Source: Larkinella terrae
GTDB lineage: Bacteria; Bacteroidota; Bacteroidia; Cytophagales; Spirosomataceae
Length of the DNA: 64,000 nucleotides
Direction: 5' to 3'
Assembly: GCF_009668025.1 (NCBI RefSeq)
Contig: NZ_WJXZ01000011.1
Span: forward strand, 173,055-237,054
Position 1 is the first letter of the stretch. Each line of letters starts with the position of its first letter. The position numbers and the translations under genes are program-made. The notes beneath the pieces were generated by a model. That model worked only from the letters and a program-made list of their open reading frames with translations. It ran no database searches and was not told the DNA's origin. This document shows, piece by piece, positions 45,524-54,640 of the stretch.

Positions 45524-46342
45524 TTATTTCTGATAAATCCGTACGTAATCGACTTCAAACCGCGCCGGGAATTTCGTGGCCGTCGGATCACCGCCGTTCT
45601 GGCCGCCGATCGCGAGGTTCAGGAGAACGTAGTGCGGTTGGTGGAACGGGTTTTTGCCGCTGCCGTCGCCGTTCACGGTTTTTGAAAGATCGACCGAGTT
45701 AAGCAACTGATCGTCAACGTATAGCTTGATGAATTTTTCATCCCAGTCCATGCGCCAGACGTGAAATTTTTCCGACCAGGAGGGATCGTTGAACTCGGTG
45801 ACCGGCTTTTTGGTCGTGCTCCAGGCACCGACATTCTTTTTATCCGTGCCCCAGGCCGCGTTGGCGAGCAACATGCCCCGGTAATATTCCATGATGTCGA
45901 TTTCGCCATTGGACGGCCACGAACCCGCAACACCCAGCGTCCAGAAAGCGGGCCACATACCGGGCCGAATGTCAATGCGTCCCCGCATCTCGAATCGCCC
46001 GTATTGCCACTGGTGTAACCCTCTGGTATTTAGGCTGGAAGACGTATAATGAATGGAGTCACGGCTGGTTTTCCAGTTGGTGCTGCCGGGCTGGCAGTTT
46101 GGGTTCGGGCGGTTTTCCCGACGACTTTCAATCACCAGAAAACCGTTCTCGCAGCGGGCGTTGTCGGGCTGGTACCACTGGTGTTCGTTGTTGCGGACAA
46201 AACCGGTTTCGAATTTCCAGTTTTTTGGATCGGGCGGGCCGGGCGTATCGAATTCATCGGCCCAGACCAGTTTCCAGTCATCGGCGGGCGGCACGGTCTG
46301 GCTGGCGAACAACCAGAGCAGGAGGCAGAAAAGCGGTTTCAT
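45524..46342 (-). CDS. Glycoside hydrolase family 16 (beta-glucanase-like)
   Basis: The 272-aa secreted enzyme has a signal peptide of about 19 residues and a GH16 jelly-roll. The catalytic ExDxxE motif is GEIDIMEYY near residue 147, with the acid/base and nucleophile Glu residues present. Preceding WAFW-like GMWPAFWTLG and the later VLNLAIGGQNGG are typical of laminarinase-type (beta-1,3-glucan) members. It is convergent with the LytTR operon. Confidence 0.93.
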   Translation of the reverse strand: MKPLFCLLLWLFASQTVPPADDWKLVWADEFDTPGPPDPKNWKFETGFVRNNEHQWYQPDNARCENGFLVIESRRENRPNPNCQPGSTNWKTSRDSIHYTSSSLNTRGLHQWQYGRFEMRGRIDIRPGMWPAFWTLGVAGSWPSNGEIDIMEYYRGMLLANAAWGTDKKNVGAWSTTKKPVTEFNDPSWSEKFHVWRMDWDEKFIKLYVDDQLLNSVDLSKTVNGDGSGKNPFHQPHYVLLNLAIGGQNGGDPTATKFPARFEVDYVRIYQK

Positions 46343-46511
46343 AAACGGACGGTTTCAGGAATAACCCGGTAAAAATACTCGTTCGGAGCAGAATTGAAAA
46401 ATGCGGTTTGGCGCTCGTTTACAGCACACCGTAAAGATTATAAACCGCAGACTTAACCGAACCGCATCGTTGGCGGTTATATAACCGTCGTTGGTTTTTA
46501 TTGCATTGGTA

Positions 46512-47648
46512 ATGAGCGGTAATTTTAACGGGTTGAACCGGTTTCGGTGGGTTGGCATGTGGCTCGGGCTGGTCGCCCAGATCGGGCTGACGGCCGCTGC
46601 GTTCGCTCAGTCTGAACCCGATACAACCCGGAAAGAAGTCAAAATACTGGGTATTTCGCTGGACACCCTTCTGACGGTTCACCCGCCCAAAGTAGACACC
46701 AATTACATTGCCACTTACTACGCCCATCTGCACGTTCGTCTGATTGGCCAGGGCCACGATTATTTCCTGCAACTCATTGGTAAACAGGACCATCTAACAT
46801 ACAGACCCAACGGCTCGTCGTCGTTTGGCGTGGGGGTGAGTTATTCGTGGCTGAGCGCGGAATTGACGACGAGAATACCGTATGCCAACCGGAATCTGCA
46901 GGACTCGCGGGGCCGAACGAAGCAGTTTGGCACCAGCCTAAGTTACAACGGCCGCCGGGTCTGGTTCAGTACCAGCTACCAGTCGTATCGGGGTTTGTAT
47001 CTGAATAATCCCGAAATTCTCGAAAAAGACTGGTTTAGCACGCACATTGCCTACCCGCAACGCCCTGATCTGGTGAGTCATACCTGGTACAGCTCGCTGT
47101 ATTACTGTTTCAACCACCGGCAGTTTTCCAACCCGGCCTCGCTGATGCAGCGCGAACGGCAAAAGAAAAGCGCGGGCTCTTTTCTGGCGGGAGCGACGAT
47201 GATTCTGACCCAGATCAAAGGCGACTCGTCGCTGTTTCCGCACGTTGTCCGACCGTTGTTCCCGACCGACGCCGAACTGACCAAATACCGGTCGTTCAGT
47301 TACAGCCTCAACGCCGGATACATCCAGACATTTGTGTTTCAGAACTACTTTTTTACGACCCTGCTGGTGCGGCCGGGCGTCTCGCTTTACAAGGCAACCA
47401 GCTCACTGTCAGGCGAAAATAACCGGTCGCTGCCCGTCCGGACGGGTTTGCAGGGCGATTCCCGCATTACGGTGGGCTACAACAACGGCCGGTATTTCGC
47501 GGGCGCGACGTACGCGGTGGTTTTTCTCTCCGGCAATCTCGAAGGCAACAACGTTTTGCGGAGCTTTAATACCGATATCCGGCTAGTCGCTGGTATGCAC
47601 TTCCCCTTTAAACCCCGGGGCCTGCTACACCGATTACCCGGTTTTTAG
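46512..47648 (+). CDS. DUF4421 outer-membrane-type protein
   Basis: The 378-aa protein from the ATG at 46512 (an alternative is 46557) has a signal peptide ending AFAQ and a barrel-like body resembling DUF4421: DTNYIATYYAHLHVRLIGQG, FGVGVSYSWLSAELTTRIPY, FGTSLSYNGRRVWFSTSYQ and SYSLNAGYIQTFVFQNYFFT. DUF4421 proteins are common in Bacteroidota and of unknown function. No partner gene lies beside it. Confidence 0.8.
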   Translation: MSGNFNGLNRFRWVGMWLGLVAQIGLTAAAFAQSEPDTTRKEVKILGISLDTLLTVHPPKVDTNYIATYYAHLHVRLIGQGHDYFLQLIGKQDHLTYRPNGSSSFGVGVSYSWLSAELTTRIPYANRNLQDSRGRTKQFGTSLSYNGRRVWFSTSYQSYRGLYLNNPEILEKDWFSTHIAYPQRPDLVSHTWYSSLYYCFNHRQFSNPASLMQRERQKKSAGSFLAGATMILTQIKGDSSLFPHVVRPLFPTDAELTKYRSFSYSLNAGYIQTFVFQNYFFTTLLVRPGVSLYKATSSLSGENNRSLPVRTGLQGDSRITVGYNNGRYFAGATYAVVFLSGNLEGNNVLRSFNTDIRLVAGMHFPFKPRGLLHRLPGF

Positions 47649-47817
47649 AAAGACTTTTTCCGCCAGCTTGAGCGATTTTAGTGAACTATTCGGAATTAAA
47701 TCCCGACAAGACGGCGATATTCGGACGCTTTTTAAGAAATTTGTAACTAACTTTTTCAAAACTTAAACTAAGTTTTTCAGGTTTTATTTGCTGGAATACG
47801 GCTTAAGTTTTACCTTA

Positions 47818-47825
47818 TAGGTTTG
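47818..47825 (+). promoter_or_regulatory. -7 element upstream of the phytochrome operon
   Basis: TAGGTTTG fits TAnnTTTG and lies 60 bases before the start codon. No well-spaced TTG is present (the nearest lies 27 bases upstream), so an activator or another promoter may be used. Confidence 0.4.
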
Positions 47826-47885
47826 GTCATATTGAACCTTTAGCCAAATTCGAACAGAGACCGTCGGGTCTTTTGATCTAACATA

Positions 47886-50153
47886 ATGATTGTTTCAAAC
47901 ACCGATACAACGAATTCAGGAATCGATCTGACCAATTGCGAATCGGAGCCTATTCACATTCCCGGTTATATTCAGTCCCACGGTTTTTTAGTGGCCATCT
48001 CTGCGGATGATTTTGTCATTCGGTATGCCAGTGAAAATGCGGCTTCGTTTGTCAATCGACCGGCCGCCGACCTGCTGGGAAAACCGCTGGAAGACCTGGT
48101 TTCCGAAACCGATTTGCCAGCCGTGGACTTGGTGGCTATTCTGAACGTTGGAAAACGCGAAAATACCTGGTCCCGGATGAATCCGCACCATTTTCGGCTG
48201 AATGGCCAGGAGTGGAACCTGATTGCGCACCAGCACGATCACCTCATTATTCTGGAATGGGAGCCGGTGGTTTCGGCGCAAGGCAACCTCGATCAGCAAC
48301 TGGTGGCGGAGGCTTTAACCGAAGTGCAGTCGAACCGGACGCTGACGGAATTGATCCAGAATACCGCCCGGCGCGTCAAGCAAATCATTGGGTACGACCG
48401 GGTGATGGTGTATCGTTTTGGTTCCGACTGGCACGGCGAAGTCATTGCCGAAGAAAAAGAACCGCATCTGGAACCGTATCTGGGCCTTCATTACCCGGCT
48501 TCGGACATTCCGCGCCAGGCCCGCGAATTGTATAAAACCAATCTGGTACGGATTATCGCCGACGTGGGCAGCACACCTTCGCCTATTTTTTCGGTCAATA
48601 GCCAATCGGAGAACCGACCGCTGGACCTGACCCATTCGGTGTTGCGGGCGGTGTCGCCGATTCACATTGAATACCTGAAAAATATGGGCGTTCAGGCCTC
48701 CATGAGCATTTCGCTGCTCTACCGCGGTGAATTGTGGGGTCTGATTTCCTGCCACCATTCGACGCCCCGGTTTGTCGATTTTCCGGCGCGGCAAGCCGCC
48801 AAGTTCGTGAGCCAGTTGCTGTCGTCGGCGCTCGAATTTCGGAAAAATGAGGAAGACCAATCGTTTCTGTTTCAGGTTCAGCAGAACGAGCAGAAACTCA
48901 ACAGCCAGATTCTGGAGGATTGGGACATTGTGGTGGGATTGACGCAGCATCCGGTGTCGGCCTTGAACATTACCAGCGCTACCGGAGCGGTTTTGGTGTT
49001 CGATAATAAGTTTTATTCGATGGGCAGCGTACCGAGTGATTCCGCCGTGGCCGGCATTACAAACTGGCTGGGTACGGAATCGTTCGATACGGTTTTTGAA
49101 ACCGATCGGCTTCCCGAGCTTTACCCCATGGCGGAGGCCTTTCGGGATGTGGCGTCGGGCATGCTGGCCGTTGTGTTGTCGAAGGAATTGAACGAATATT
49201 TGCTCTGGTTCAAACCGGAGCAGGTTCGGCAGGTAACCTGGGCCGGAAATCCGGCTAAGCCCGTTACGATTTCGAACGATGGAAAGCCGTTTCTGCACCC
49301 CCGCAAGAGCTTCGAAGCCTGGTCGCAAACCGTCCGCAATACGTCGGAACCCTGGAAGGACGCCGAGATTTCGGTTGCCATCAAACTGCGGGAAGATGTG
49401 TTGCAGGTGGTGTCGCGGAAGGCCAACGAAGTCCGGCAATTGAACGAGCGGTTGCGGGTTGCCTACGAAGAACTTGACGCGTTCAGCTACACGGTTTCGC
49501 ATGATTTACGGACGCCCCTGTCGTCGATCCGCTGTTATGCCGAAATCATCATGGAGGAACAGGGCGGCATCATGGATGACGATACGCGCGTGATGTTCCA
49601 GAAAATTCTGGATTCGACGGAGCGCATGCGGTCACTGATCCGGCACATTTTGTATTATTCCCGGATGGGTCGTACGGAACTGAACTTCCAGCCGCTCAAT
49701 ATGGCGAAAATGCTGGACGTGATTCGCGACGAGATTATGGTGACGGAAAACAAGAAAAACCGCCACCTGCGCATTGAATATGGCAAACTGCCAACGATTT
49801 TTGGCGATCCGACCATGGTCAATCAGGTTTTCACAAATCTGATTTCCAATGCGACCAAATATTCCCGGCTGGCTCCGGAGTCCGTTGTGCGGGTGGCTGG
49901 CCGGGAAACCGCCGAGGAAGTAATTTATACCGTTAAAGACAACGGTATTGGCTTCGATATGAAGCATGCCACGAAAATGTTCGACCTCTTCAAACGCCTG
50001 GAAAATGCTGCCAGCTTTGAAGGGACCGGCGTTGGTCTGGCCATCGTTAAACGGATTATGAGCCGCCACAAAGGAAAAATCTGGTTTCACAGCGACCCCA
50101 ATCGCGAGACCACGTTTTCCGTTTCATTTCCGAAGGAAAACCAAACTTCGTAA
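47886..50153 (+). CDS. bphP: Bacteriophytochrome sensor histidine kinase
   Basis: This 755-aa red/far-red photoreceptor kinase has the domain order PAS (about 15-125), GAF (about 140-315), PHY (about 330-505), HisKA and HATPase. Cys18 in LTNCESEPIHIPGYIQSHG is the biliverdin attachment site. The GAF motif YPASDIPRQAR contains Asp207, which hydrogen-bonds the pyrrole rings. The PHY tongue has HPRKSFEAW. The phospho-acceptor is His539 in FSYTVSHDLRTPLSS. It is followed by a response regulator and heme oxygenase, which supplies the chromophore. All key residues needed for light sensing are present. Confidence 0.96.
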   Translation: MIVSNTDTTNSGIDLTNCESEPIHIPGYIQSHGFLVAISADDFVIRYASENAASFVNRPAADLLGKPLEDLVSETDLPAVDLVAILNVGKRENTWSRMNPHHFRLNGQEWNLIAHQHDHLIILEWEPVVSAQGNLDQQLVAEALTEVQSNRTLTELIQNTARRVKQIIGYDRVMVYRFGSDWHGEVIAEEKEPHLEPYLGLHYPASDIPRQARELYKTNLVRIIADVGSTPSPIFSVNSQSENRPLDLTHSVLRAVSPIHIEYLKNMGVQASMSISLLYRGELWGLISCHHSTPRFVDFPARQAAKFVSQLLSSALEFRKNEEDQSFLFQVQQNEQKLNSQILEDWDIVVGLTQHPVSALNITSATGAVLVFDNKFYSMGSVPSDSAVAGITNWLGTESFDTVFETDRLPELYPMAEAFRDVASGMLAVVLSKELNEYLLWFKPEQVRQVTWAGNPAKPVTISNDGKPFLHPRKSFEAWSQTVRNTSEPWKDAEISVAIKLREDVLQVVSRKANEVRQLNERLRVAYEELDAFSYTVSHDLRTPLSSIRCYAEIIMEEQGGIMDDDTRVMFQKILDSTERMRSLIRHILYYSRMGRTELNFQPLNMAKMLDVIRDEIMVTENKKNRHLRIEYGKLPTIFGDPTMVNQVFTNLISNATKYSRLAPESVVRVAGRETAEEVIYTVKDNGIGFDMKHATKMFDLFKRLENAASFEGTGVGLAIVKRIMSRHKGKIWFHSDPNRETTFSVSFPKENQTS

Positions 50154-50165
50154 ACTTGTACGACC

Positions 50166-50591
50166 ATGTTAGATGTATTGTATGTTGAAGACAATCCGGA
50201 TGATGCCGACGTTTTTCGTCGGGTGATGCGGAAAATGGAGAAAGGAATCTCCTTTAAAGTAATCAATATCGGCTCCGAAGCCCTCGATTACCTCGGCGCG
50301 AAGGGCAAATACCTGTCGGAGCCCGCTCCGCTGCCCAAACTGCTGCTGCTGGATCTGGACTTGTCGGAATACAGCGGTTTTGAAATTATTGAAAAAGCCC
50401 GTTCGCTGGCTCGGACAAAGCTGCTGCCGATTGTGGTTTTCAGCACGTCCGATAATCCGCAGGACATCAGCCAGTCGTTTGAATTGGGGGCCAACGCTTA
50501 TGTAGTAAAACCGGGTGGTTATCAAACAATTAATCAGTTATTACGGCGACTTTGTGATTTCTGGCTGATTGATAACAATGTAGTGTTTTAA
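50166..50591 (+). CDS. Response regulator of phytochrome operon (Rcp1-like)
   Basis: The 141-aa protein is a single receiver domain. DVLYVEDNPDDADVFRRVM forms the acidic pocket, and the phospho-acceptor is in LLLLDLDLSEYSGFEII; instead of the common DxxMP it has DLDLSEYSG, as in Rcp-type regulators. The conserved Ser and Lys are at VFSTSDNPQD and VVKPGG. It is encoded 12 bases after bphP and 2 bases before the heme oxygenase gene, so it is very probably the kinase's partner. It has no output domain. Confidence 0.93.
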   Translation: MLDVLYVEDNPDDADVFRRVMRKMEKGISFKVINIGSEALDYLGAKGKYLSEPAPLPKLLLLDLDLSEYSGFEIIEKARSLARTKLLPIVVFSTSDNPQDISQSFELGANAYVVKPGGYQTINQLLRRLCDFWLIDNNVVF

Positions 50592-50593
50592 CC

Positions 50594-51181
50594 ATGACGT
50601 TAGCGGAACGATTGCGGAGTGAAACCCGTGCCTTACACGAAGAAACCGAAGAACTGCTCTATACGGAACCCTTAAAAACCGGAGTGCTGACGTCCGATCA
50701 ATACCGTCATCTGTTGCAGGTACATGCGGTTTTTCACCGGGACCTGGAAGTGGCTATTGAGCGAAATTCGGTTTTTTTTCAGGAGTACAACCAGACCGAC
50801 CGCCGGAAATCACCCTGGCTGAAAGCGGATCTGGCCGAATTAGCAATCGCATTACCAGACAAACAGTCAGACCTGTTTGCGAATTGGTCGCCCGTCGAGC
50901 TGCTGGGCGCGGCTTATGTAGGTGAAGGTTCGATGCTGGGCGGAAAAGTGGTTTTTCACCATTTACAGAAAAGCCCGGATTTACAGCCACTTCTTCAGAA
51001 TGCCCGGTTTTACCGGGGATACGGCGCAGAAGCACTCGAAAAATGGAAAGCTTTCGGAGCTATTTTAGCCGCGCAAAAAGAAGCTGATCACGCGACAATC
51101 ATCGAAGCGGCCCGCGAGGCATTCCGGACGTATCACACTATTTTCAGACAGACAAAAGTTGAAAAACCGGCTGTGGTTTAG
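50594..51181 (+). CDS. bphO: Heme oxygenase (biliverdin-producing, phytochrome-associated)
   Basis: This 195-aa enzyme cleaves heme to biliverdin, CO and iron. The proximal heme ligand is His15 in SETRALHEETEE. The distal-helix region is LLGAAYVGEGSMLGGKVV. It lies in the phytochrome operon, so its main role is probably to supply biliverdin to BphP. Its stop codon overlaps the stop codon of the convergent kinase gene by four bases. Confidence 0.93.
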   Translation: MTLAERLRSETRALHEETEELLYTEPLKTGVLTSDQYRHLLQVHAVFHRDLEVAIERNSVFFQEYNQTDRRKSPWLKADLAELAIALPDKQSDLFANWSPVELLGAAYVGEGSMLGGKVVFHHLQKSPDLQPLLQNARFYRGYGAEALEKWKAFGAILAAQKEADHATIIEAAREAFRTYHTIFRQTKVEKPAVV

Positions 51182-52353
51182 CCGGTCTGTCCGTAAACGG
51201 GCAGGAAAATCTTAAAGGTGGAGCCTTGTCCCACCTCGCTGGAAACGTCGATGGCTCCGCCGTGAATTTCGGCCACTTTCTTGCAGATCGCCAACCCAAT
51301 ACCGGTGCCGCTGTAGGCCGACCGGCTTTCCAGCCGCTGAAACGGCTGGAAAATCCGCGACTTGTATTTTTCGTCAAATCCAATACCGTTGTCGGCGACC
51401 TCAATCAGCAGAAACAGCCGCTGGGATTGATTCCGCAGTTCTTCGGGAAGTTCGCCGAGGTCGGGATAACTGGCGTTGATCTGGATCAGCGGTTTTTGAT
51501 CGCCTTTCTGAAATTTGATGGCGTTTGCAACCAGGTTCTGAAACAACTGCCGCAAACGCAGCGGGTTGCCGAGCAAATTGGGCAGGGCCGACACGCGAAC
51601 CGTGGCTTTTTTCTCCGAAATGGACAATTCCAGATCGCTCAGAACCTCCTTGATCAGTTTCGACAGGGAAATATTTTCAAACGGCTCGGTCTGGGTCGAC
51701 AACCGCGAGTACGTCAATAAATCGCGCACCAGTACCTGCATCCGTTTGGCCGAATTCTGAATCCGGCGAACGAGGTCAATTTCGCCGTCCACCAGACTAT
51801 CCGCAAACTGGCTTTGCAAAACGTCGCCGAACGCCTGTAGTTTTCGCAGCGGTTCCTGCAAATCGTGGGACGCGATGTAGGCAAACTGCTCCAGGTTTTC
51901 GTTAGAATTCCGGATCTGGTGAATCGTGGCTTCGAGCTGATGCTGCGTTCGCTTGTTATCAGTAACATCCAGAAACGTCACGCGCAACTCGTCACCAAAC
52001 CGGCTGGCTACCACGGTCAGCCAGCGATCCGCACCGTCGGTGTTGTAATGATGTTCGAGTTCGAGCGGTTCATTCTGGGCGAAAGCCCGGCAGTAGTGAT
52101 CGAATATACCGTTGGTTTTATACTTCGGAAACCAACGGCTGTGCAGTTCCCCAATCATGGCGTTGGGTTCCTGATGGACAAAAGATGCCAGCGTCTGATT
52201 CGCAACGGTGATGACAAAATCCGTTATCTCCCCTTTCTTACGCACCGGTTTCAACAGGTACAAGGCTGACTGTGAGCTGTCCAGCAGCGCCCGTAATCGA
52301 GCGATTTCAGTCAGTAACGAATCCGGTGTTGAATCCAGGGGTGGATTATTCAT
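51178..52353 (-). CDS. PAS-domain sensor histidine kinase (soluble)
   Basis: The 391-aa kinase has an N-terminal PAS-like domain (about 20-135), a short linker, HisKA with FAYIASHDLQEPLRKLQAF as the phospho-acceptor box, and a HATPase domain with LFQNLVANAIKF, ADNGIGFD and YSGTGIGLAICKKVAEIHGG. It has no membrane segment and resembles the kinase part of bacteriophytochromes. It is convergent with bphO, with overlapping stop codons. It has no adjacent response regulator. Confidence 0.93.
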   Translation of the reverse strand: MNNPPLDSTPDSLLTEIARLRALLDSSQSALYLLKPVRKKGEITDFVITVANQTLASFVHQEPNAMIGELHSRWFPKYKTNGIFDHYCRAFAQNEPLELEHHYNTDGADRWLTVVASRFGDELRVTFLDVTDNKRTQHQLEATIHQIRNSNENLEQFAYIASHDLQEPLRKLQAFGDVLQSQFADSLVDGEIDLVRRIQNSAKRMQVLVRDLLTYSRLSTQTEPFENISLSKLIKEVLSDLELSISEKKATVRVSALPNLLGNPLRLRQLFQNLVANAIKFQKGDQKPLIQINASYPDLGELPEELRNQSQRLFLLIEVADNGIGFDEKYKSRIFQPFQRLESRSAYSGTGIGLAICKKVAEIHGGAIDVSSEVGQGSTFKIFLPVYGQTG

Positions 52354-52530
52354 TGCAAATCAATCAAATCAGGCGGACAGTGTCGCTATTTAATCAACTA
52401 AGATAAGCAGTCAATTGTTGATTTTCTGTCCGAATAACTAAAAATGATTGTCCGGCATGATTGGGCTATAGGTATCGTCTGCGGCATTCTGGTATTTTTG
52501 CGCCAGAAACCTCTTTAAACCCATTTCCGG

Positions 52531-52869
52531 ATGTCGACAACTCATTCCCTCTTTATCAACGACGCAACGATTCCCTGGGAGGAAGTCGGCCCCGGCGTCC
52601 GGCGCAAAATCATGGCGTACGACGCCAATCTGATGCTGGTGAAAGTGGCATTTGAAGCGGGCGGAGTGGGGGCCATTCACCACCATTACCACACTCAGAT
52701 GAGCTACGTCGAGAGCGGGCGGTTTGCCATCACGATTGCCGACGAAACCCGGGAACTGAAAACCGGTGACGTTTACCACCTGCCGCCGAATGTGCCCCAC
52801 GGCGCCGTAGCGCTGGAAGCGGGCGTTCTGGTGGACGTATTCACGCCCATGCGGGAGGATTTTTTATAG
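52531..52869 (+). CDS. Cupin protein similar to KdgF
   Basis: This 112-aa single-domain cupin has metal-binding residues in GAIHHHYHTQMSYVESGRF (His50, His52, Gln56 region) and PPNVPHGAVAL (His90). The N-terminal VGPGVRRKIMAYDANLMLVKV and C-terminal VDVFTPMREDFL match KdgF, which linearises unsaturated uronates from pectin and alginate breakdown. No other uronate genes are in the window, so the exact role is uncertain. Confidence 0.82.
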   Translation: MSTTHSLFINDATIPWEEVGPGVRRKIMAYDANLMLVKVAFEAGGVGAIHHHYHTQMSYVESGRFAITIADETRELKTGDVYHLPPNVPHGAVALEAGVLVDVFTPMREDFL

Positions 52870-52911
52870 GCACGATACGGCTTGTTTTTACCGCTTTACC
52901 TGCATGTTAAG

Positions 52912-53820
52912 CTATTTCCCCGTCTGCGAGGTAAATGTGCTTTCGAAAATCTTGTCGGCATTTCCGGCTTCAAAACCGTCGCGTCGGTGTTCGCGCCGGA
53001 TCTGATCGGCGGGGAGATGCTGGAATTCCGGTAACACGCGCCGTTCGGCAAACTCGACGTAGGAACCGGCAATGCGGTGAGTCTGTCCGTCGGCAAATTC
53101 GGCGTCGATGAGTTGCGCCACCGTCGAAGCCTGCAGCAAACCCTTATCCGGGCTGATTTTGATGGTACCGCCCGCGCTGTTGAGCTTAAAACCGCGTCGT
53201 TCCAGAAAAGCGACAAACTCCTGAATGGTGTTGTAACCCGGTTTCAGGTTGTGCACGCTAATCGTGAAATGGTTCAGGTAATAGCGGTTATAGATCACCC
53301 AGGCGGCATATTCGCTCTCTTTCAGCAGCGTCAGGTAATCATCGAGCGAGGGAATCTGCCAGAGCGGCTGGTGCAAAAACCGGTCGACGGCCTGGGCATC
53401 GTCCAGATCCAGCGTATCGACCGGATCGAAAACGACGCTATCCGTATACTTGTAAATGATGTGCTGGGCTTCGTCCGACAAATCCCGAACCCGTAGCTCG
53501 CTGACGAAGATGCGCGGATAATGCGGTTTCGGCGGACTGTACCAATACGCGTTCAGTTTTTTCTCCCTGAAATCGTACGGTTCCCGTTTTTCGTAACCGT
53601 AATGCAGAAAAATCTTCTCGAACGACTGAATCCCGAGACTCGGCAGTCCCATCGTCCGGAATGCAATGTGGTCATTTTCAATGTCGTCCGGTTTCTGAAT
53701 GACCTTTTCGTCGATCAGCGCGTCGATGATGCCCAAAACATCGGGAACGCGCTCACTATACCGCGTCATTAACCCGTTCAGAACGGCGTCGAGGGTTTGA
53801 AGTTTGGATGAAGCTCCCAT
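52912..53820 (-). CDS. DUF1338 family protein (2-oxoadipate dioxygenase/decarboxylase-like)
   Basis: The 302-aa protein belongs to DUF1338, whose characterised member HglS is an Fe(II) enzyme converting 2-oxoadipate to 2-hydroxyglutarate in lysine catabolism. The probable metal ligands are His51 in NDHIAFRTMG, a His in LNHFTISVHNL near 184, and a Glu in GSYVEFAER near 255. The tail after PEFQHLPADQIRREHRRDGFEA is typical of the family. Other lysine-catabolism genes are not in the window. The shorter length relative to HglS suggests a subfamily member, so the substrate is uncertain. Confidence 0.85.
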   Translation of the reverse strand: MGASSKLQTLDAVLNGLMTRYSERVPDVLGIIDALIDEKVIQKPDDIENDHIAFRTMGLPSLGIQSFEKIFLHYGYEKREPYDFREKKLNAYWYSPPKPHYPRIFVSELRVRDLSDEAQHIIYKYTDSVVFDPVDTLDLDDAQAVDRFLHQPLWQIPSLDDYLTLLKESEYAAWVIYNRYYLNHFTISVHNLKPGYNTIQEFVAFLERRGFKLNSAGGTIKISPDKGLLQASTVAQLIDAEFADGQTHRIAGSYVEFAERRVLPEFQHLPADQIRREHRRDGFEAGNADKIFESTFTSQTGK

Positions 53821-53856
53821 ATCAGTCTGTCGAAAAACTATACTATTGTCGATTAT

Positions 53857-53872
53857 CTGTCATTTTTGACAG
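53857..53872. promoter_or_regulatory. Palindromic operator candidate between the DUF1338 gene and the toxin-antitoxin pair
   Basis: CTGTCA and TGACAG flank TTTT. The palindrome lies 36 bases upstream of the DUF1338 start codon and 32 bases upstream of the -33 element of the rightward promoter. It could be bound by the antitoxin or another regulator. Confidence 0.5.
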
Positions 53873-53903
53873 TAAAGTTTCGGATTTGTCAATTATAACA
53901 GGT

Positions 53904-53935
53904 TTTGTCGATAACCGGCAATAATCGTATCTTTA
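53904..53935 (+). promoter_or_regulatory. Promoter of the toxin-antitoxin pair
   Basis: TTTG at 53904-53907 and TATCTTTA at 53928-53935 are separated by 20 bases. The start codon follows at 53953. Confidence 0.6.
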
Positions 53936-53952
53936 ACTATAAATAAAGGATT

Positions 53953-54228
53953 ATGGCTACTGTCGATTCTAAAAACGCTCCTTTGGAACAGTCCGCTTTA
54001 TCGACTGGGAAACTAAGTCCGTTACAGCTTCATATGCTGAGGACCTTTGATCGGGAGTTAAGTGAGGAACAGGAACGGGAAATCAAGCAGTTGATTGCTG
54101 ATTATTTTTTCCGGCTCGTTGATCAGGAAGCGGACGAAATTGAAACTCAAAAAAAATATACCCCCGACGATTTTGAGAAGATGGCCCACAAACACCGCCG
54201 GACTCCTTATCGGCAAACGGAGAAATGA
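53953..54228 (+). CDS. Putative antitoxin partner of a PIN-domain toxin
   Basis: The 91-aa acidic protein has a predicted helical stretch (LSEEQEREIKQLIADYFFRLVDQEADE) and a basic C-terminal end (KHRRTPYRQ). No DNA-binding motif is certain. It overlaps the PIN-domain gene by 4 bases (ATGA), an arrangement typical of toxin-antitoxin pairs, so it is called an antitoxin by context only. Confidence 0.65.
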   Translation: MATVDSKNAPLEQSALSTGKLSPLQLHMLRTFDRELSEEQEREIKQLIADYFFRLVDQEADEIETQKKYTPDDFEKMAHKHRRTPYRQTEK

Positions 54229-54635
54229 TTGTCATTATCGACTCAAATTGTTTGTCGGCATCCATCAGTAAAAAGTCGCCCTATCGCTGGCTTTTCGATG
54301 CATTACGAAACCGTGAATTTGAGTTTGGCATCACTACCGATATTCTGGCTGAATATGAGGAACATCTCCAGTCGTACTTCAACATAAATCTCGCTCATAA
54401 CGTCACGGAAGGGTTATTAAACAGCCAAAATGCAATTCTGGTAACCCCTACTTATTTCTGGAATTTGATTGAAGCGGATCAGGACGACAACAAGTTTGTG
54501 GATTGCGCAGTAGCTTGTCAGGCGGATTACATCATAACGTTTGATCATCATTTTGACATCCTGAAAAAGATCCCGTTTCCCCGAATCAGTCCGATTACCC
54601 CAAAGGAGTTCTTTGCTATCCTTTATCAACAATAA
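54225..54635 (+). CDS. PIN-domain toxin (putative ribonuclease)
   Basis: The 136-aa protein has a PIN fold: MIVIIDSNCLSASISKKSP with Asp6, GITTDILAEYEEHL with a conserved Glu, and DDNKFVDCAVACQADYIITFDHHFDIL (in part) with the later acidic residues. It resembles the group of putative toxin-antitoxin toxins related to VapC and COG1569. It probably cleaves RNA when free of its antitoxin. The gene is coupled to the upstream small gene. Confidence 0.85.
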   Translation: MIVIIDSNCLSASISKKSPYRWLFDALRNREFEFGITTDILAEYEEHLQSYFNINLAHNVTEGLLNSQNAILVTPTYFWNLIEADQDDNKFVDCAVACQADYIITFDHHFDILKKIPFPRISPITPKEFFAILYQQ

Positions 54636-54640
54636 AGGGC

